NCBI RefSeq assembly: GCF_001425055.1
Contig: NZ_LMDK01000002.1
Location: forward strand, 1-64,000
Origin: Pelomonas sp. Root1237
GTDB lineage: Bacteria > Pseudomonadota > Gammaproteobacteria > Burkholderiales > Burkholderiaceae_C
Length of the DNA: 64,000 nucleotides
Reading direction: 5' to 3'
Part shown: positions 1 through 8,875 of the stretch, one piece after another
How positions within the stretch are numbered: the stretch's first letter is position 1
Layout of the letters: the number at the start of each line of letters is the position of its first letter
Translations under genes and position numbers: made by a program
The notes under the pieces: generated by a model
Told to the model about the DNA's origin: nothing
What the model saw: only the letters and a program-made list of their open reading frames with translations
Database searches by the model: none

Positions 1-277
1 CCAGCTCGCCATCCAGACCTTTCAGCCCAGCTCCACCAACCACCTCACAACCATCCGCCGTTCCCGACAAGCGCTGCGTTGTGATCAGCGAAGCCCACGA
101 CTGTAGCATAGGTTTTTCGGATGCGGAAGCCACGCCAGTTCTTTTACTGGATCAGCAGGCGGGAACGTATTCAATCGACGTTGGCTTGCAATGCTCGCCG
201 TCAGAACGCCGTGAGTCCGGCCGACGACCGCGGACGAACGGCGTCACGGCGAGAGTCAGGCAGCCAGCGGGCGACCG

Positions 278-1789
278 TCAAGCCTCTTCGTGGAAAGCTT
301 CCTCGCGCTTGCTCTTGATGGACGGCAGCATGACGACGACGATCATCAGTGCCGCTGCAATCAGCAATCCGGCGGATAGTGGACGGGTCAGGAATGTGCT
401 CCAGTCGCCCCGCGCCAGCAGCAACGCCCTGCGAAGGTTCTCTTCCATCATGGGCCCCAGAATGAAGCCCAACAGCAGCGGCGCCGGCTCGCAGCTCAGC
501 TTGTAGAAGACGTAGCCCAGCAGCGCAAACGCCGCAGTCATATAGACGTCAAAGCTGTTGTTGTTCAGCGAGTAGGTGCCAATGCAGCAGAAGACGACGA
601 TGGCCGGAAAGAGAAACCGGTAGGGCACTGTCAGCAACTTGATCCAAATGCCGATCAGAGGCAGGTTGAGCACGATCAGCATCAGATTGCCGATCCACAT
701 CGATGCGATCAGCCCCCAGAACAGCTCCGGGTTGCTCGTCATGACCTGAGGCCCCGGCTGAATGCCCTTGATGGTCATGGCACCCACCATCAGCGCCATC
801 ACAGCATTTGGCGGAATGCCAAGCGTGAGCATCGGAATGAAAGAAGTCTGCGCACCGGCGTTGTTGGCGCTTTCTGGGCCGGCGACCCCTTGGATGGCGC
901 CTTTGCCGAAGGGCACACGAGGATTGCGGACGACTTTCTTCTCCAAGGTGTAGGACGCGAAAGAGGCCAGCAGCGCGCCGCCACCGGGCAACACTCCCAG
1001 CACAGCGCCGAGGGCCGTGCCCCGCAGCACCGAAGGCCAGGCCTCCTTGAAGTCTTCCTTCGTCGGCCACAGGCCTTTCACCTCCTTGGTGAAGACCTCG
1101 CGATGTTCTTCGGGCTGACCCAGATTGGCGATGATTTCCCCGAAGCCGAACACGCCCATGGCGATGACCACGAAGCCAATGCCGTCAGTCAATTCAGGAA
1201 CATCGAAGGAGAAGCGCGCCGTGCCGGTGATGACGTCGGTGTTGATCTGCCCGAGCAGCAGGCCAAGCACGATCATTGCAATGGCCTTGATGAGCGATCC
1301 CGACGCGAGCACAACGGCGCCGACCAGGCCGAGCACCATCAGTGAGAAATACTCGGCCGAGCCGAACTTGAAGGCCAGCTCGGTCAGCGGCGGCGCGAAG
1401 GCCGCGATGATGATGGTGCCCACGCAGCCGGCGAAGAAGCTACCCAGGCCGGCGGCCGCGAGCGCCGCACCGGCACGGCCGCGCCGGGCCATCTGATAGC
1501 CGTCGATGGCCGTCACGACGGAGCTGGACTCACCCGGCACATTGATCAGGATGGCCGTCGTCGAGCCTCCGTATTGAGCGCCGTAATAGATACCGGCCAG
1601 CATGATCAGGGCAGGTGTGGCGTCCAGCGTGTAGATGGACGGCAGCAGCATCGCGATGGTCGCGACGGGCCCCAGACCGGGCAGCACGCCAATAAGCGTT
1701 CCCAGCACCGACCCGAAGAAGCAGTACATCAGGTTCTGCAGCGTCAGCGCCGTATGGAACCCAAGACCCAGATTGTTCAGCAGGTCCAT
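278..1789 (-). CDS. tctA: Tripartite tricarboxylate transporter large permease, TctA family
   Basis: The 503-residue product is a polytopic inner-membrane protein with the length and character of TctA, the 12-TM permease of tripartite tricarboxylate transporters. These carry citrate or other carboxylates, driven by the ion gradient, and depend on a periplasmic TctC receptor. Family hallmarks seen are the N-terminal GxxxGxLPGLGP stretch (about residues 31-44), the YGGSTTAIL segment near residue 75 and the mirrored LPGGGALLAS segment near residue 270, reflecting the internal repeat of the family. The ATG lies 7 bp downstream of the tctB stop, so the two are one operon. No TctC receptor gene is present nearby, so the receptor must be encoded elsewhere and the substrate cannot be named. 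Confidence 0.93.
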   Translation of the reverse strand: MDLLNNLGLGFHTALTLQNLMYCFFGSVLGTLIGVLPGLGPVATIAMLLPSIYTLDATPALIMLAGIYYGAQYGGSTTAILINVPGESSSVVTAIDGYQMARRGRAGAALAAAGLGSFFAGCVGTIIIAAFAPPLTELAFKFGSAEYFSLMVLGLVGAVVLASGSLIKAIAMIVLGLLLGQINTDVITGTARFSFDVPELTDGIGFVVIAMGVFGFGEIIANLGQPEEHREVFTKEVKGLWPTKEDFKEAWPSVLRGTALGAVLGVLPGGGALLASFASYTLEKKVVRNPRVPFGKGAIQGVAGPESANNAGAQTSFIPMLTLGIPPNAVMALMVGAMTIKGIQPGPQVMTSNPELFWGLIASMWIGNLMLIVLNLPLIGIWIKLLTVPYRFLFPAIVVFCCIGTYSLNNNSFDVYMTAAFALLGYVFYKLSCEPAPLLLGFILGPMMEENLRRALLLARGDWSTFLTRPLSAGLLIAAALMIVVVMLPSIKSKREEAFHEEA

Positions 1790-1796
1790 GGTGCCC

Positions 1797-2261
1797 TCAG
1801 CCCGTGATGTAGATGGGCCAGAGCGGGATGGTCAGCTTCAGGCCAAGGATGAACAGCGCCCAACTGCCGACCGTCAGCACAACACTGCTGATCAACACAT
1901 CACGCCAGTGGAACTCATTGCCGGCCAAGGCGGACAACGTGATGAGCAACGGCAGCGTGCAGGCCAGCCCCAGGCGGGGCAGCGCGACGCCGAAGACGGC
2001 GATGGCGGCGACGATGATGAGCAAAGGGCGCCAGGCAATGGCGCCGATGGGATCGCCGCCTTCTGATTCCAGCGTCAACGCCTTGAAAAGCACGAGGCCG
2101 CCCAGCAAGGCCAGCAGGATGCCCAGGCCGAAGGGGAAATAACCCGGGCCTGGTCGGGCCGAGGTGCCGAAGGAGTATTCCGTCGAGCCCCATGCGAACG
2201 CCACGCCCACCACCAGGAACATCAGCCCGGACCAGAAGTCCCGCTGGCTTTTGATCTTCAT
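1797..2261 (-). CDS. tctB: Tripartite tricarboxylate transporter small permease, TctB family
   Basis: The 154-residue protein has four predicted hydrophobic segments (about residues 10-27, 43-62, 78-110 and 125-145), matching the small four-TM permease TctB. The SxxxGPGYFP motif near residues 33-43 is typical of the family. It sits immediately upstream of tctA, with 7 bp between them, and presumably forms the membrane complex with it. The ATG at 2261 is the first in frame. About 100 bp upstream lies the end of an unrelated secretion ATPase gene on the same strand, so a promoter in 2262-2365 is likely but no clear -35/-10 pair was recognised. Confidence 0.9.
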   Translation of the reverse strand: MKIKSQRDFWSGLMFLVVGVAFAWGSTEYSFGTSARPGPGYFPFGLGILLALLGGLVLFKALTLESEGGDPIGAIAWRPLLIIVAAIAVFGVALPRLGLACTLPLLITLSALAGNEFHWRDVLISSVVLTVGSWALFILGLKLTIPLWPIYITG

Positions 2262-2365
2262 TGCTTGTCGCCTCCGGCGCGCCGCGGGCGCGCGTTTTCT
2301 TGCCGGTGATTCTGGCAGTCGGGTCGACGCTGCCCGACTGTGGATTACACGTAAGACAAGAGAGA

Positions 2366-4147
2366 CTAGCCTTCCCAGGACGGCGTGCTGCGCAACACCT
2401 CCTCCACCGTCGTCACCCCTTCCGCCACCTTCATCGCGCCGGCCAAGCGCAGTGGGCGCAGGCCCTCCTGCATGGCCTGACGACGCAGCGCGGCCAGGTC
2501 AGCGACCGAGGCCTTGACGCCTTCTGAAACGGTCAACAGTTCGTAAAGGCCAGCACGGCCGCGAAAACCCGTATTGCGACATTCCAGGCAGCCCACCGGC
2601 TTGAAAGGCTTGACGCCTCCACCCAGGCGCCAGTGCCGCACCAGCTCATTGAGGTTCTCCCGCGTGACCATGGGGTCGGGCTGCTTGCAGTGCGGGCACA
2701 GGGTGCGCACCAGCCGCTGGGCCAGCACACCAATGACGGTGGCGCTGATCAGATAGCTCGGCACGCCCAGGTCCATCAGCCGCGTGATTGCCGATACCGA
2801 GTCGTTGGTATGCAAGGTGCTAAAGACGAGGTGACCCGTCAACGCGGCCTGGATGGCCATCTCGGCCGTCTCCAGGTCGCGAATCTCGCCGACCATGATG
2901 ATGTCCGGATCCTGGCGCATCAACGCGCGCAGGCCTTCGGCGAAACCGAGATCCAGCACGTTCTGCACCTGGGTCTGGTTGAAGGCCGGCTCGATCATCT
3001 CGATGGGGTCTTCGATGGTGCAGACATTGACCTCTTCGGTCGCCAGGCGCTTGAGCGTCGAGTACAGCGTCGTCGTCTTGCCGCTGCCGGTCGGGCCGGT
3101 CACCAGGATGATGCCGTGGGGCTGCTTGACCAGGCTCTCCCAGCGGTCGGAGTCGTGCTGGCCGAAGCCCAGGGACGACAGATCCTTGACAGCGGTCTCG
3201 GGGTCGAAGATGCGCATGACCATCTTCTCGCCGAAGGCGGTCGGCAGCGTCGACAGCCGCATTTCGACTTCGTCGCCGGCTGGGTTGCGCGTCTTGATGC
3301 GGCCATCCAGCGGGCGGCGCTTCTCGACGACGTCCATGCGGCCGAGCAGCTTGATGCGCGAGGTCATTGCGCCCATCACCGTCGGTGGCAGCTGGTAGAC
3401 CGTATGCAGCACGCCGTCGATGCGGAAACGGATGACACCCATCTCGCGGCGCGGTTCAAGGTGAATGTCCGATGCGCGCTGGTCGAAGGCGTATTGCCAC
3501 AGCCAGTCGACGACCTGTACGACGCCCTGGTCATTGGCATCGAGCTGCTTGTTGGTCTTGCCGAGTTCGACAAGCTGCTCGAAGCTGGCCACCTGGCTCT
3601 GCTCGCCCGCCTTGGCTGCGGCGCGTACCGAACGTGCCAGCGTGAAGAACTCGGTCGTGTAGCGCGCGATCTCCAGCGGGTTGGCAATGACGAGCTTGAT
3701 GGGCTTGCGCACATGCGACTCAATCTGCGCGACCCAGCTGATGTCGAAGGGCTCGGATGTCGCGATCGTCACGTCATTGAGGCCGAACTGCACCGGCAGG
3801 CAGCGCTTGGCTTCGGCATAGCCGATGGACATCACGTCGCCGACGCGGCCCACGTCCACCTTCAGCGGGTCGATGCGCAGATAAGGCAATTTGGCGCGCA
3901 CTGCCAGCCATTCGGACAATGCGTCCACATCCAGTGGCTTGCCAGTCGACAGGCGCACCAGAGCGGCGTGGCCCAGGCGAACGAGGGGATGCAAGGCGCT
4001 ATCGCCGGCCGCGAAGCGCTGCTCCGTGCGCTGCACCTGGCTTTCGTCGATGAGGCCATCCTCCTGCAGCCAATGCAGCAGCTGGCGCCATTCCAGGCGG
4101 CCTTCAGTCTTCGTGGGGGCAGCCAGTGGCTTGGACTTGGTCGACAT
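2366..4147 (-). CDS. GspE/PilB-type secretion ATPase
   Basis: The 593-residue cytoplasmic hexameric ATPase belongs to the type II secretion / type IV pilus assembly family. An N-terminal GspE/MshEN-like domain (about residues 20-170) precedes the ATPase core. The core shows Walker A GPTGSGKTTTL near residue 355, the Asp box (CTIEDPIE), Walker B (DPDIIMVGEIRD) and the His box (GHLVFSTLHTNDS). The CPHC and CLEC pairs near residues 490 and 520 form the zinc-binding tetracysteine loop of GspE/PilB. I prefer the ATG at 4147; a TTG at 4165 would overlap the upstream stop and add six residues. It follows the spermidine-synthase-like gene with no gap, and no other secretin, pseudopilin or GspF gene is nearby, so its machine is unknown. 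Confidence 0.88.
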   Translation of the reverse strand: MSTKSKPLAAPTKTEGRLEWRQLLHWLQEDGLIDESQVQRTEQRFAAGDSALHPLVRLGHAALVRLSTGKPLDVDALSEWLAVRAKLPYLRIDPLKVDVGRVGDVMSIGYAEAKRCLPVQFGLNDVTIATSEPFDISWVAQIESHVRKPIKLVIANPLEIARYTTEFFTLARSVRAAAKAGEQSQVASFEQLVELGKTNKQLDANDQGVVQVVDWLWQYAFDQRASDIHLEPRREMGVIRFRIDGVLHTVYQLPPTVMGAMTSRIKLLGRMDVVEKRRPLDGRIKTRNPAGDEVEMRLSTLPTAFGEKMVMRIFDPETAVKDLSSLGFGQHDSDRWESLVKQPHGIILVTGPTGSGKTTTLYSTLKRLATEEVNVCTIEDPIEMIEPAFNQTQVQNVLDLGFAEGLRALMRQDPDIIMVGEIRDLETAEMAIQAALTGHLVFSTLHTNDSVSAITRLMDLGVPSYLISATVIGVLAQRLVRTLCPHCKQPDPMVTRENLNELVRHWRLGGGVKPFKPVGCLECRNTGFRGRAGLYELLTVSEGVKASVADLAALRRQAMQEGLRPLRLAGAMKVAEGVTTVEEVLRSTPSWEG

Positions 4148-4161
4148 CGAGGCTCGGCTTC

Positions 4162-4935
4162 TCAAAGGGCGTTGAGGATGCTCATCGGCAGCGGCCGCAC
4201 CAGCCTAAGCCATTTGCGGGCCGGCAACTTGAAGCGCGATTCGATATTAGCTGCGCGCTGCTCCAGGATGTCACGATGTGGCACCTGCACGCCGCGCGCC
4301 GCGACGACGACGGTGTTGCCCTCCTTGGTGGGCGCCAGGCTCCAGACCTGATCCGACCCGAAGGCCTTGGCGATACGCAATGCGCTGCGCGCAAAGCTCG
4401 CGCTGCGACCGAACAGATTGACCGTCATCAGCCCGCCGTCCGCCAGCACGCCACGGCAGGCGGCGTAAAAGGCCTCGTCGTCCAGCACGGGCGACGCAGC
4501 GTCATGGTCGTAGAGATCCACGCTCAACACATCCACCGTCTGCAGGTTGGCGCTGTCATTGACCCAGGCCGCGGCGTCGCCGTTGACGACGCTCAACCGG
4601 GCATCGTTGCCCGGCAGACGGAACCACTGCCGGCAGGCGGCGATGACCTCGGGGTTGATCTCCACCGCCGTCGTGCGCATCTTCAGCTGGCCATGGCAAA
4701 AGCGCGTCAGCGCCGCGGCGCCCAGGCCGAGTTGCACGGCATGGCCTTCGCCCAGTGCGGCCGGGTCCCGCCACAACATCCAGGCGCACATGCGCTGGAT
4801 GTACTCCAGCTCCAGCTGATCCGGCTTGCGAATGCGCATCGCACCTTGCACCCAGATCGAGTCCAGGTGCAGAAAACGCACGCCGTCGAATTCGCTCAGC
4901 GTCGCCGGGCCCCAGGTCGTTGGCTTGGGCTTCAT
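4162..4935 (-). CDS. Spermidine synthase-like protein
   Basis: The 257-residue product has a Rossmann-type aminopropyl/methyltransferase fold. A glycine-rich nucleotide loop (QLGLGAAALTRF) lies near residue 70, an acidic strand end (VEINPEV) near residue 92, and the VDLYDHD segment near residue 142 occupies the place of the catalytic Asp loop of spermidine synthases. It lacks the full canonical N-terminal gate of true SpeE, so it belongs to the broad spermine/spermidine synthase superfamily whose members are often of unknown substrate. It is cotranscribed with the downstream GspE-like ATPase (start within about 15 bp of this stop). A role in polyamine synthesis is not established. Confidence 0.75.
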   Translation of the reverse strand: MKPKPTTWGPATLSEFDGVRFLHLDSIWVQGAMRIRKPDQLELEYIQRMCAWMLWRDPAALGEGHAVQLGLGAAALTRFCHGQLKMRTTAVEINPEVIAACRQWFRLPGNDARLSVVNGDAAAWVNDSANLQTVDVLSVDLYDHDAASPVLDDEAFYAACRGVLADGGLMTVNLFGRSASFARSALRIAKAFGSDQVWSLAPTKEGNTVVVAARGVQVPHRDILEQRAANIESRFKLPARKWLRLVRPLPMSILNAL

Positions 4936-4971
4936 CGCCCGGCCGTCAGCAGTCTTGTCATAGGCGGGATC

Positions 4972-5532
4972 CTAGGCCACCAGATACGGCGCCAGCCCGG
5001 CCCGCCAGGCGGCGATCTTGTCTGCCAGGCTCAGGCCGGCATGCGCTGGGCTCGTCGACGGCAGTCGCAGCACGGGCAAGGCCACGTCGCCCAGGGCCAG
5101 CAGCGTCTGCCGGTGAGCGAGCGCGCCGTTGCAGGCAATCGCGCGCAGCTGCGGCAGCCGGGCAACGAGATCCATCAGATCGCTCGGCTCGGCGGCTTCG
5201 ATGGCCGTGTCCAGGCTGCCTTCGCGCCGGCAGGCAGCCACGGCGTCCCACAGCGCCACACGGCCGCGGCGCAATGCCTGCAGGCGCTCGGCATAGGGCC
5301 GCGTCGCCAGATCCGGTTCGCCCAGCAGCGCCGCCATGACGGGCCAGAAGGCATTGCGCGGATGCGCGTAGTACTGCGCTGCCTGCAGCGAAGCAGCGCC
5401 GGGAAAGCTGCCCAGTACCAGCAGACGGTCCTGGGCGTCAAACACCGGCGCCAGGCCGACAAGACGCTCGTTTTCGGGGTTTGGAGGCCTGGCAAACACG
5501 GCCGGCAGCTGCGACGATGCGCGGGTTTTCAC
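4972..5532 (-). CDS. Hypoxanthine-DNA glycosylase (HDG family)
   Basis: The 186-residue protein belongs to the uracil-DNA glycosylase superfamily, most like the hypoxanthine-DNA glycosylase (HDG, family 6) branch that removes deaminated adenine from DNA. The first motif reads GSFPG (residue about 42) followed by QYYAHPRNAFW, characteristic of HDG. The second conserved region is LPSTSPAH near residue 157. The N of NGALAHR near residue 134 aligns with the strand leading to the base pocket. The start is a GTG at 5532, which leaves 15 bp to the divergent mscS-like gene. A further in-frame start is not obvious, so the GTG is accepted with moderate certainty. Confidence 0.82.
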   Translation of the reverse strand: MKTRASSQLPAVFARPPNPENERLVGLAPVFDAQDRLLVLGSFPGAASLQAAQYYAHPRNAFWPVMAALLGEPDLATRPYAERLQALRRGRVALWDAVAACRREGSLDTAIEAAEPSDLMDLVARLPQLRAIACNGALAHRQTLLALGDVALPVLRLPSTSPAHAGLSLADKIAAWRAGLAPYLVA

Positions 5533-5547
5533 AGAGAGTGACTCGAC

Positions 5548-6360
5548 ATGATGAATACGGAAGCCATCTGGCTGTTTCTCAGCACCCAGGGCGTGGACTT
5601 CGGCTTGAAGATTCTCGCGGCCATCGCGGCCTGGGTCGTGGGCCGGTGGCTCATTTCAATCGCTCTGCGCGTGTTCTCGGCCGCGCTGGAGCGCGGCAAG
5701 CGCATCGACTCGACGCTGGCCACCTATCTGCGCTCCATTCTCAGCGTGCTGCTGAACCTCGTCCTCATCCTCGCGATCCTGGACATCTTCGGCGTCAAGA
5801 CCACGTCCTTCGCCGCCTTGCTGGCCGGCGCGGGCCTGGCTATCGGCACGGCCTGGGGCGGGCTGCTGACCCACTTCGCGGCGGGTGTCTTCATGCAGGT
5901 GCTGCGGCCTTTCAAGGTGGGCGACTTCGTGCAGGCGGGTGGCGTGACGGGCACGGTGACCGAGATTGGCCTCTTTGGCACCACCATCAACACACCGGAC
6001 AACGTGCACACCCTGGTCGGCAACAACACCGTGTTCAGCAGCGCCATCCAGAACTACTCGGCGCAGGCGTTCCGCCGCGTCGACTGCCTGGCCAAGGTTG
6101 CCAACAGCGTGGACCCGCTGGACGCCATCGCGCGGCTGCGTCCGGCCATCGCGGCCATTCCCAATGTGCTGGCCAAGCCGGCGCCCGATATCGAGATCCT
6201 GCAGTTCACGCCCGAAGGCCCGCTGCTGTGCGTGCGGCCGTACTGCCACACGGACCATTACTGGCAGGTCTACTTCGACACCCACAAGGCCGTCGTCGCG
6301 ACCTTTGGCGCCGCCGGCTACCCGGTGCCCGAAACGCCCCTCGCGCCGCGCAATCGCTGA
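5548..6360 (+). CDS. Small-conductance mechanosensitive channel, MscS family
   Basis: The 270-residue protein has the minimal MscS layout. TM segments lie near residues 15-38 and 60-80, followed by the pore-lining TM3 with alternating Gly and Ala (ALLAGAGLAIGTAWGGL, about residues 90-106). The beta domain carries the typical PFKVGDFV motif near residue 120. It opens on membrane tension to release osmolytes during hypo-osmotic shock. Two adjacent ATG codons (5548 and 5551) could start translation. The MOSC gene follows 13 bp downstream on the same strand and may be cotranscribed. Confidence 0.92.
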   Translation: MMNTEAIWLFLSTQGVDFGLKILAAIAAWVVGRWLISIALRVFSAALERGKRIDSTLATYLRSILSVLLNLVLILAILDIFGVKTTSFAALLAGAGLAIGTAWGGLLTHFAAGVFMQVLRPFKVGDFVQAGGVTGTVTEIGLFGTTINTPDNVHTLVGNNTVFSSAIQNYSAQAFRRVDCLAKVANSVDPLDAIARLRPAIAAIPNVLAKPAPDIEILQFTPEGPLLCVRPYCHTDHYWQVYFDTHKAVVATFGAAGYPVPETPLAPRNR

Positions 6361-6373
6361 ACCTGGAGAAACC

Positions 6374-7195
6374 ATGGCTGACCTGACCGCCCGCGTCGCC
6401 GGGCTGTGGCGCTACCCCGTCAAGTCGTGCGCCGGCGAAGCCGTCAATACCCTGCTGCTGGACGGCGACGGCTGGCCCGTGGGCGACCGCGGCTGGGGCA
6501 TCGTCGACGCGGGCGGCGAGCTGACCTGGATGGGCGCGCACCCGCGGCTCGCACTGGTCCACGCCCGGCTGGTGGGCTCGGACCTTGAGTTACAGGCCCT
6601 GGGCCGATCGTTGACAGTGCCCGGCGAAGGCGGCGACGCGCTGGAAGTGCGCGGCTGGAACGGCGAACGCCAGGACTTCGACGTGCTGCAGGTCTGGGAT
6701 GCTGGCGAAGACGCTGCCGCGCTGCTGAAGGCGACCACGGGCGAGCCGCTGCGGCTGGTGCGCTTGAGCATCGAGGCACAGCGCCGGCCCATCCTCAATG
6801 CACTGCATATCGTCGGCGAGGGTTCGCTGCAGTCCTGGCAGGACGCCATGGCCCAGCCGCTGAACGGGCCGGCACAGCGTGCGCGACCCAATCTGCTGCT
6901 CAGTGCCGAAGACGGCGGCGACCTGCCGCCTTTCATCGAGGACATCCTGATCGAGGCCCGCATCGGCGCACTGACGCTGCGCCGCACGACGGTCTGCGTG
7001 CGCTGCGTCGTGCCAACGGTGGACCCGGCGAGCGGCGAACCGCAGCCGGTCGTGCTGGACGCCTTGACCCGGCTCAGCGCCGAGCGCGCCCCGGGCGCAC
7101 CGGTGCAGTTCGGTGTCTACGCGCGTGGCGACGGCGCGGGGACCCTGCGCATCGGCGACCGCGTGGACCTGTCGCTGAATTTCGGCGAGGCCTGA
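6374..7195 (+). CDS. MOSC domain-containing protein
   Basis: The 273-residue protein carries an N-terminal MOSC_N beta-barrel (residues 4-110, beginning with the family-typical WRYPVKSC) and a C-terminal MOSC domain. The conserved cysteine lies in CVRCVVPTVDP near residue 215. MOSC proteins bind or transfer the sulfur or molybdenum of molybdenum cofactor and include YcbX-like reductases of N-hydroxylated bases. Unlike YcbX, this protein lacks a C-terminal 2Fe-2S domain, so it would need a partner. The start at 6374 is chosen because a GGAG sits just upstream and the MOSC_N motif begins ten residues later; a longer in-frame extension overlaps mscS and is not credible. Its stop abuts the convergent tatD stop. 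Confidence 0.88.
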   Translation: MADLTARVAGLWRYPVKSCAGEAVNTLLLDGDGWPVGDRGWGIVDAGGELTWMGAHPRLALVHARLVGSDLELQALGRSLTVPGEGGDALEVRGWNGERQDFDVLQVWDAGEDAAALLKATTGEPLRLVRLSIEAQRRPILNALHIVGEGSLQSWQDAMAQPLNGPAQRARPNLLLSAEDGGDLPPFIEDILIEARIGALTLRRTTVCVRCVVPTVDPASGEPQPVVLDALTRLSAERAPGAPVQFGVYARGDGAGTLRIGDRVDLSLNFGEA

Positions 7196-8005
7196 TCAGC
7201 CCAGTCGCGGCAGCGCGGCGCGCGCGTTGGCGCTGGTGATTGCCGCCGTCTGCTCAAGCGTCCAGCCGCGCAGCTCGGCCAGGCTTTCGCCAATGCGCGG
7301 CAGCTCGGCCGACTCGTTGCGCGTCTGGCCAGGGCTGGCTTCACGCTGCTCGGCCGTCTTGTAGAGCCACTGCGGCGGGATGTCCGGCGCATCAGTCTCC
7401 ATGACCAGCGCCGTATCCGGCACGCTGGCTGCAATGCGGCGGATCTGCAGGGACCGCTCGAAGGTCAGCGTGCCGCCGAAGCCGAGCTTGAAGCCCAGCT
7501 CGATGAAGGCTTGCGCCTGCTGCTCGCTGCCATTGAAGGCATGCGCAATGCCGCCCTGCGTGAAGCCGACACGGCGCAGGCCGGCCAGCAGCTTGTCGGC
7601 GCTGCGCCGCACATGCAGCAGCACCGGCAGGCCAGCGCGCTTGGCGAGCTTGAGCTGCTCGATGTAGAAATGCTGCTGGGTGTCGGGGTCGATGCCCTCG
7701 ACGAAATAGTCCAGGCCGATCTCGCCGACGGCGACGAGGCGCGGATCGGCATGATGCGTCTCCACCGCTTCGGCGAGTTTTTCCAGATCGCCCGCGGCGG
7801 CGCCCATCACGCACAGCGGATGGATGCCCAGGGCGTAGGTGAAGTCGTGCTGAATGGCCAGCAGGCGCACCGTGTCGAGGTTGTGCGCATCGACGGCGGG
7901 AATGACGATCTGCGTGACGCCGGCGGCCCTGGCACGCGCGACGACGGCGTCGCGGTCAGCGTTGAACTCGGCCGCGTCGAGGTGGCAGTGGGTGTCGATC
8001 CACAT
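7196..8005 (-). CDS. tatD: TatD family metal-dependent hydrolase
   Basis: The 269-residue TIM-barrel hydrolase shows the family metal-binding set: DTHCHLD at residues 4-10, the GEIGLDY strand near residue 94, conserved His residues in LLHVRRS and IAHAFNG, and the terminal METDAPDI near residue 203. TatD-type enzymes are 3'-5' DNA exonucleases or D-aminoacyl-tRNA-related hydrolases; the exact substrate cannot be read from sequence. It is the last gene of the lolC-lolD-purU-tatD run, 15 bp after purU. Confidence 0.92.
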   Translation of the reverse strand: MWIDTHCHLDAAEFNADRDAVVARARAAGVTQIVIPAVDAHNLDTVRLLAIQHDFTYALGIHPLCVMGAAAGDLEKLAEAVETHHADPRLVAVGEIGLDYFVEGIDPDTQQHFYIEQLKLAKRAGLPVLLHVRRSADKLLAGLRRVGFTQGGIAHAFNGSEQQAQAFIELGFKLGFGGTLTFERSLQIRRIAASVPDTALVMETDAPDIPPQWLYKTAEQREASPGQTRNESAELPRIGESLAELRGWTLEQTAAITSANARAALPRLG

Positions 8006-8020
8006 GCCTTCCCTTGTATC

Positions 8021-8875
8021 TCAGCGGAAGACGACCGTGCGGTTGCCGTTGAGTAACACCCGGTGCTCCGCGTGCCACTGGATGGCCCGCGCCAGGGCCA
8101 CGCATTCCATGTCGCGGCCGATGCCCACGAGCTGTTCGGGCGGCATGCTGTGGTCGATGCGGGCGACTTCCTGCTCGATGATCGGGCCCTCGTCGAGGTC
8201 GCTGGTCACGTAATGGGCCGTCGCACCGATCAGCTTGACACCACGCTCGTAGGCCTGGTGATAGGGCTTGGCGCCCTTGAAGCTGGGCAGGAAGCTGTGG
8301 TGGATGTTGATGGCCCGGCCGCTCAGGTCGCGGCACAGCTCGGGCGACAGGATCTGCATGTAGCGCGCCAGCACGACGAGGTCGATCTGGTTTTCGGCCA
8401 CCACTTCGCGGATCTTGGCTTCCTGCGCCTGCTTCTGTGCGTCGGTGGCGCCCAGCAGCGGGAAGTGGTGGAAGGGAATGTTGTGCGAGGCCGCGAGCTG
8501 ATAGAAGTCGCGGTGGTTGGAGACGATGGCCGGGATCTCGATGGGCAAGTGCCCGGTCTGCACGCGGAACAGCAGATCGTTCAGGCAATGGCCGAGCTTG
8601 GACACCAGCAGCAGCACACGGGTCTTGCGGGCGCGGGCCACCAGCTCCCAATCCATGTCGAACTGGGCGGCCAGCGGCGCAAACGCGGCCTGCAGTGCGG
8701 CCTCCTCGGCCTTGGCCTCGAACTCGATGCGCATGAAGAAGCGCGCATGGTCAGCGTCGCCATGCTGGTGGGAGGTCAGGATGTTGCCGCCTTCGCGCAG
8801 CAGCACACCGGTGACGGCATGCACGATGCCGGCGCGGTCGGGGCATGAAAGCTTGAGGATGAATCGCGGGGTCAT
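8021..8875 (-). CDS. purU: Formyltetrahydrofolate deformylase
   Basis: The 284-residue enzyme hydrolyses 10-formyl-THF to formate and THF, balancing the one-carbon pool and feeding formate to PurT. An N-terminal ACT-like regulatory domain (residues 1-85, starting [14 protein letters not shown]) precedes the formyltransferase domain. Catalytic residues visible are Asn and His in [11 protein letters not shown] (near residue 230) and Asp in [13 protein letters not shown] (near residue 265). The length matches the family (about 280). Its ATG overlaps the lolD stop by 4 bp (ATGA), indicating translational coupling. Confidence 0.96.
   Translation of the reverse strand: MTPRFILKLSCPDRAGIVHAVTGVLLREGGNILTSHQHGDADHARFFMRIEFEAKAEEAALQAAFAPLAAQFDMDWELVARARKTRVLLLVSKLGHCLNDLLFRVQTGHLPIEIPAIVSNHRDFYQLAASHNIPFHHFPLLGATDAQKQAQEAKIREVVAENQIDLVVLARYMQILSPELCRDLSGRAINIHHSFLPSFKGAKPYHQAYERGVKLIGATAHYVTSDLDEGPIIEQEVARIDHSMPPEQLVGIGRDMECVALARAIQWHAEHRVLLNGNRTVVFR

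Noticed and set aside
1-277. Open frames near the left edge (81-506, 121-318)
   Set aside because: They overlap the tctA 3' end antisense and show no domain, signal peptide or ribosome site.
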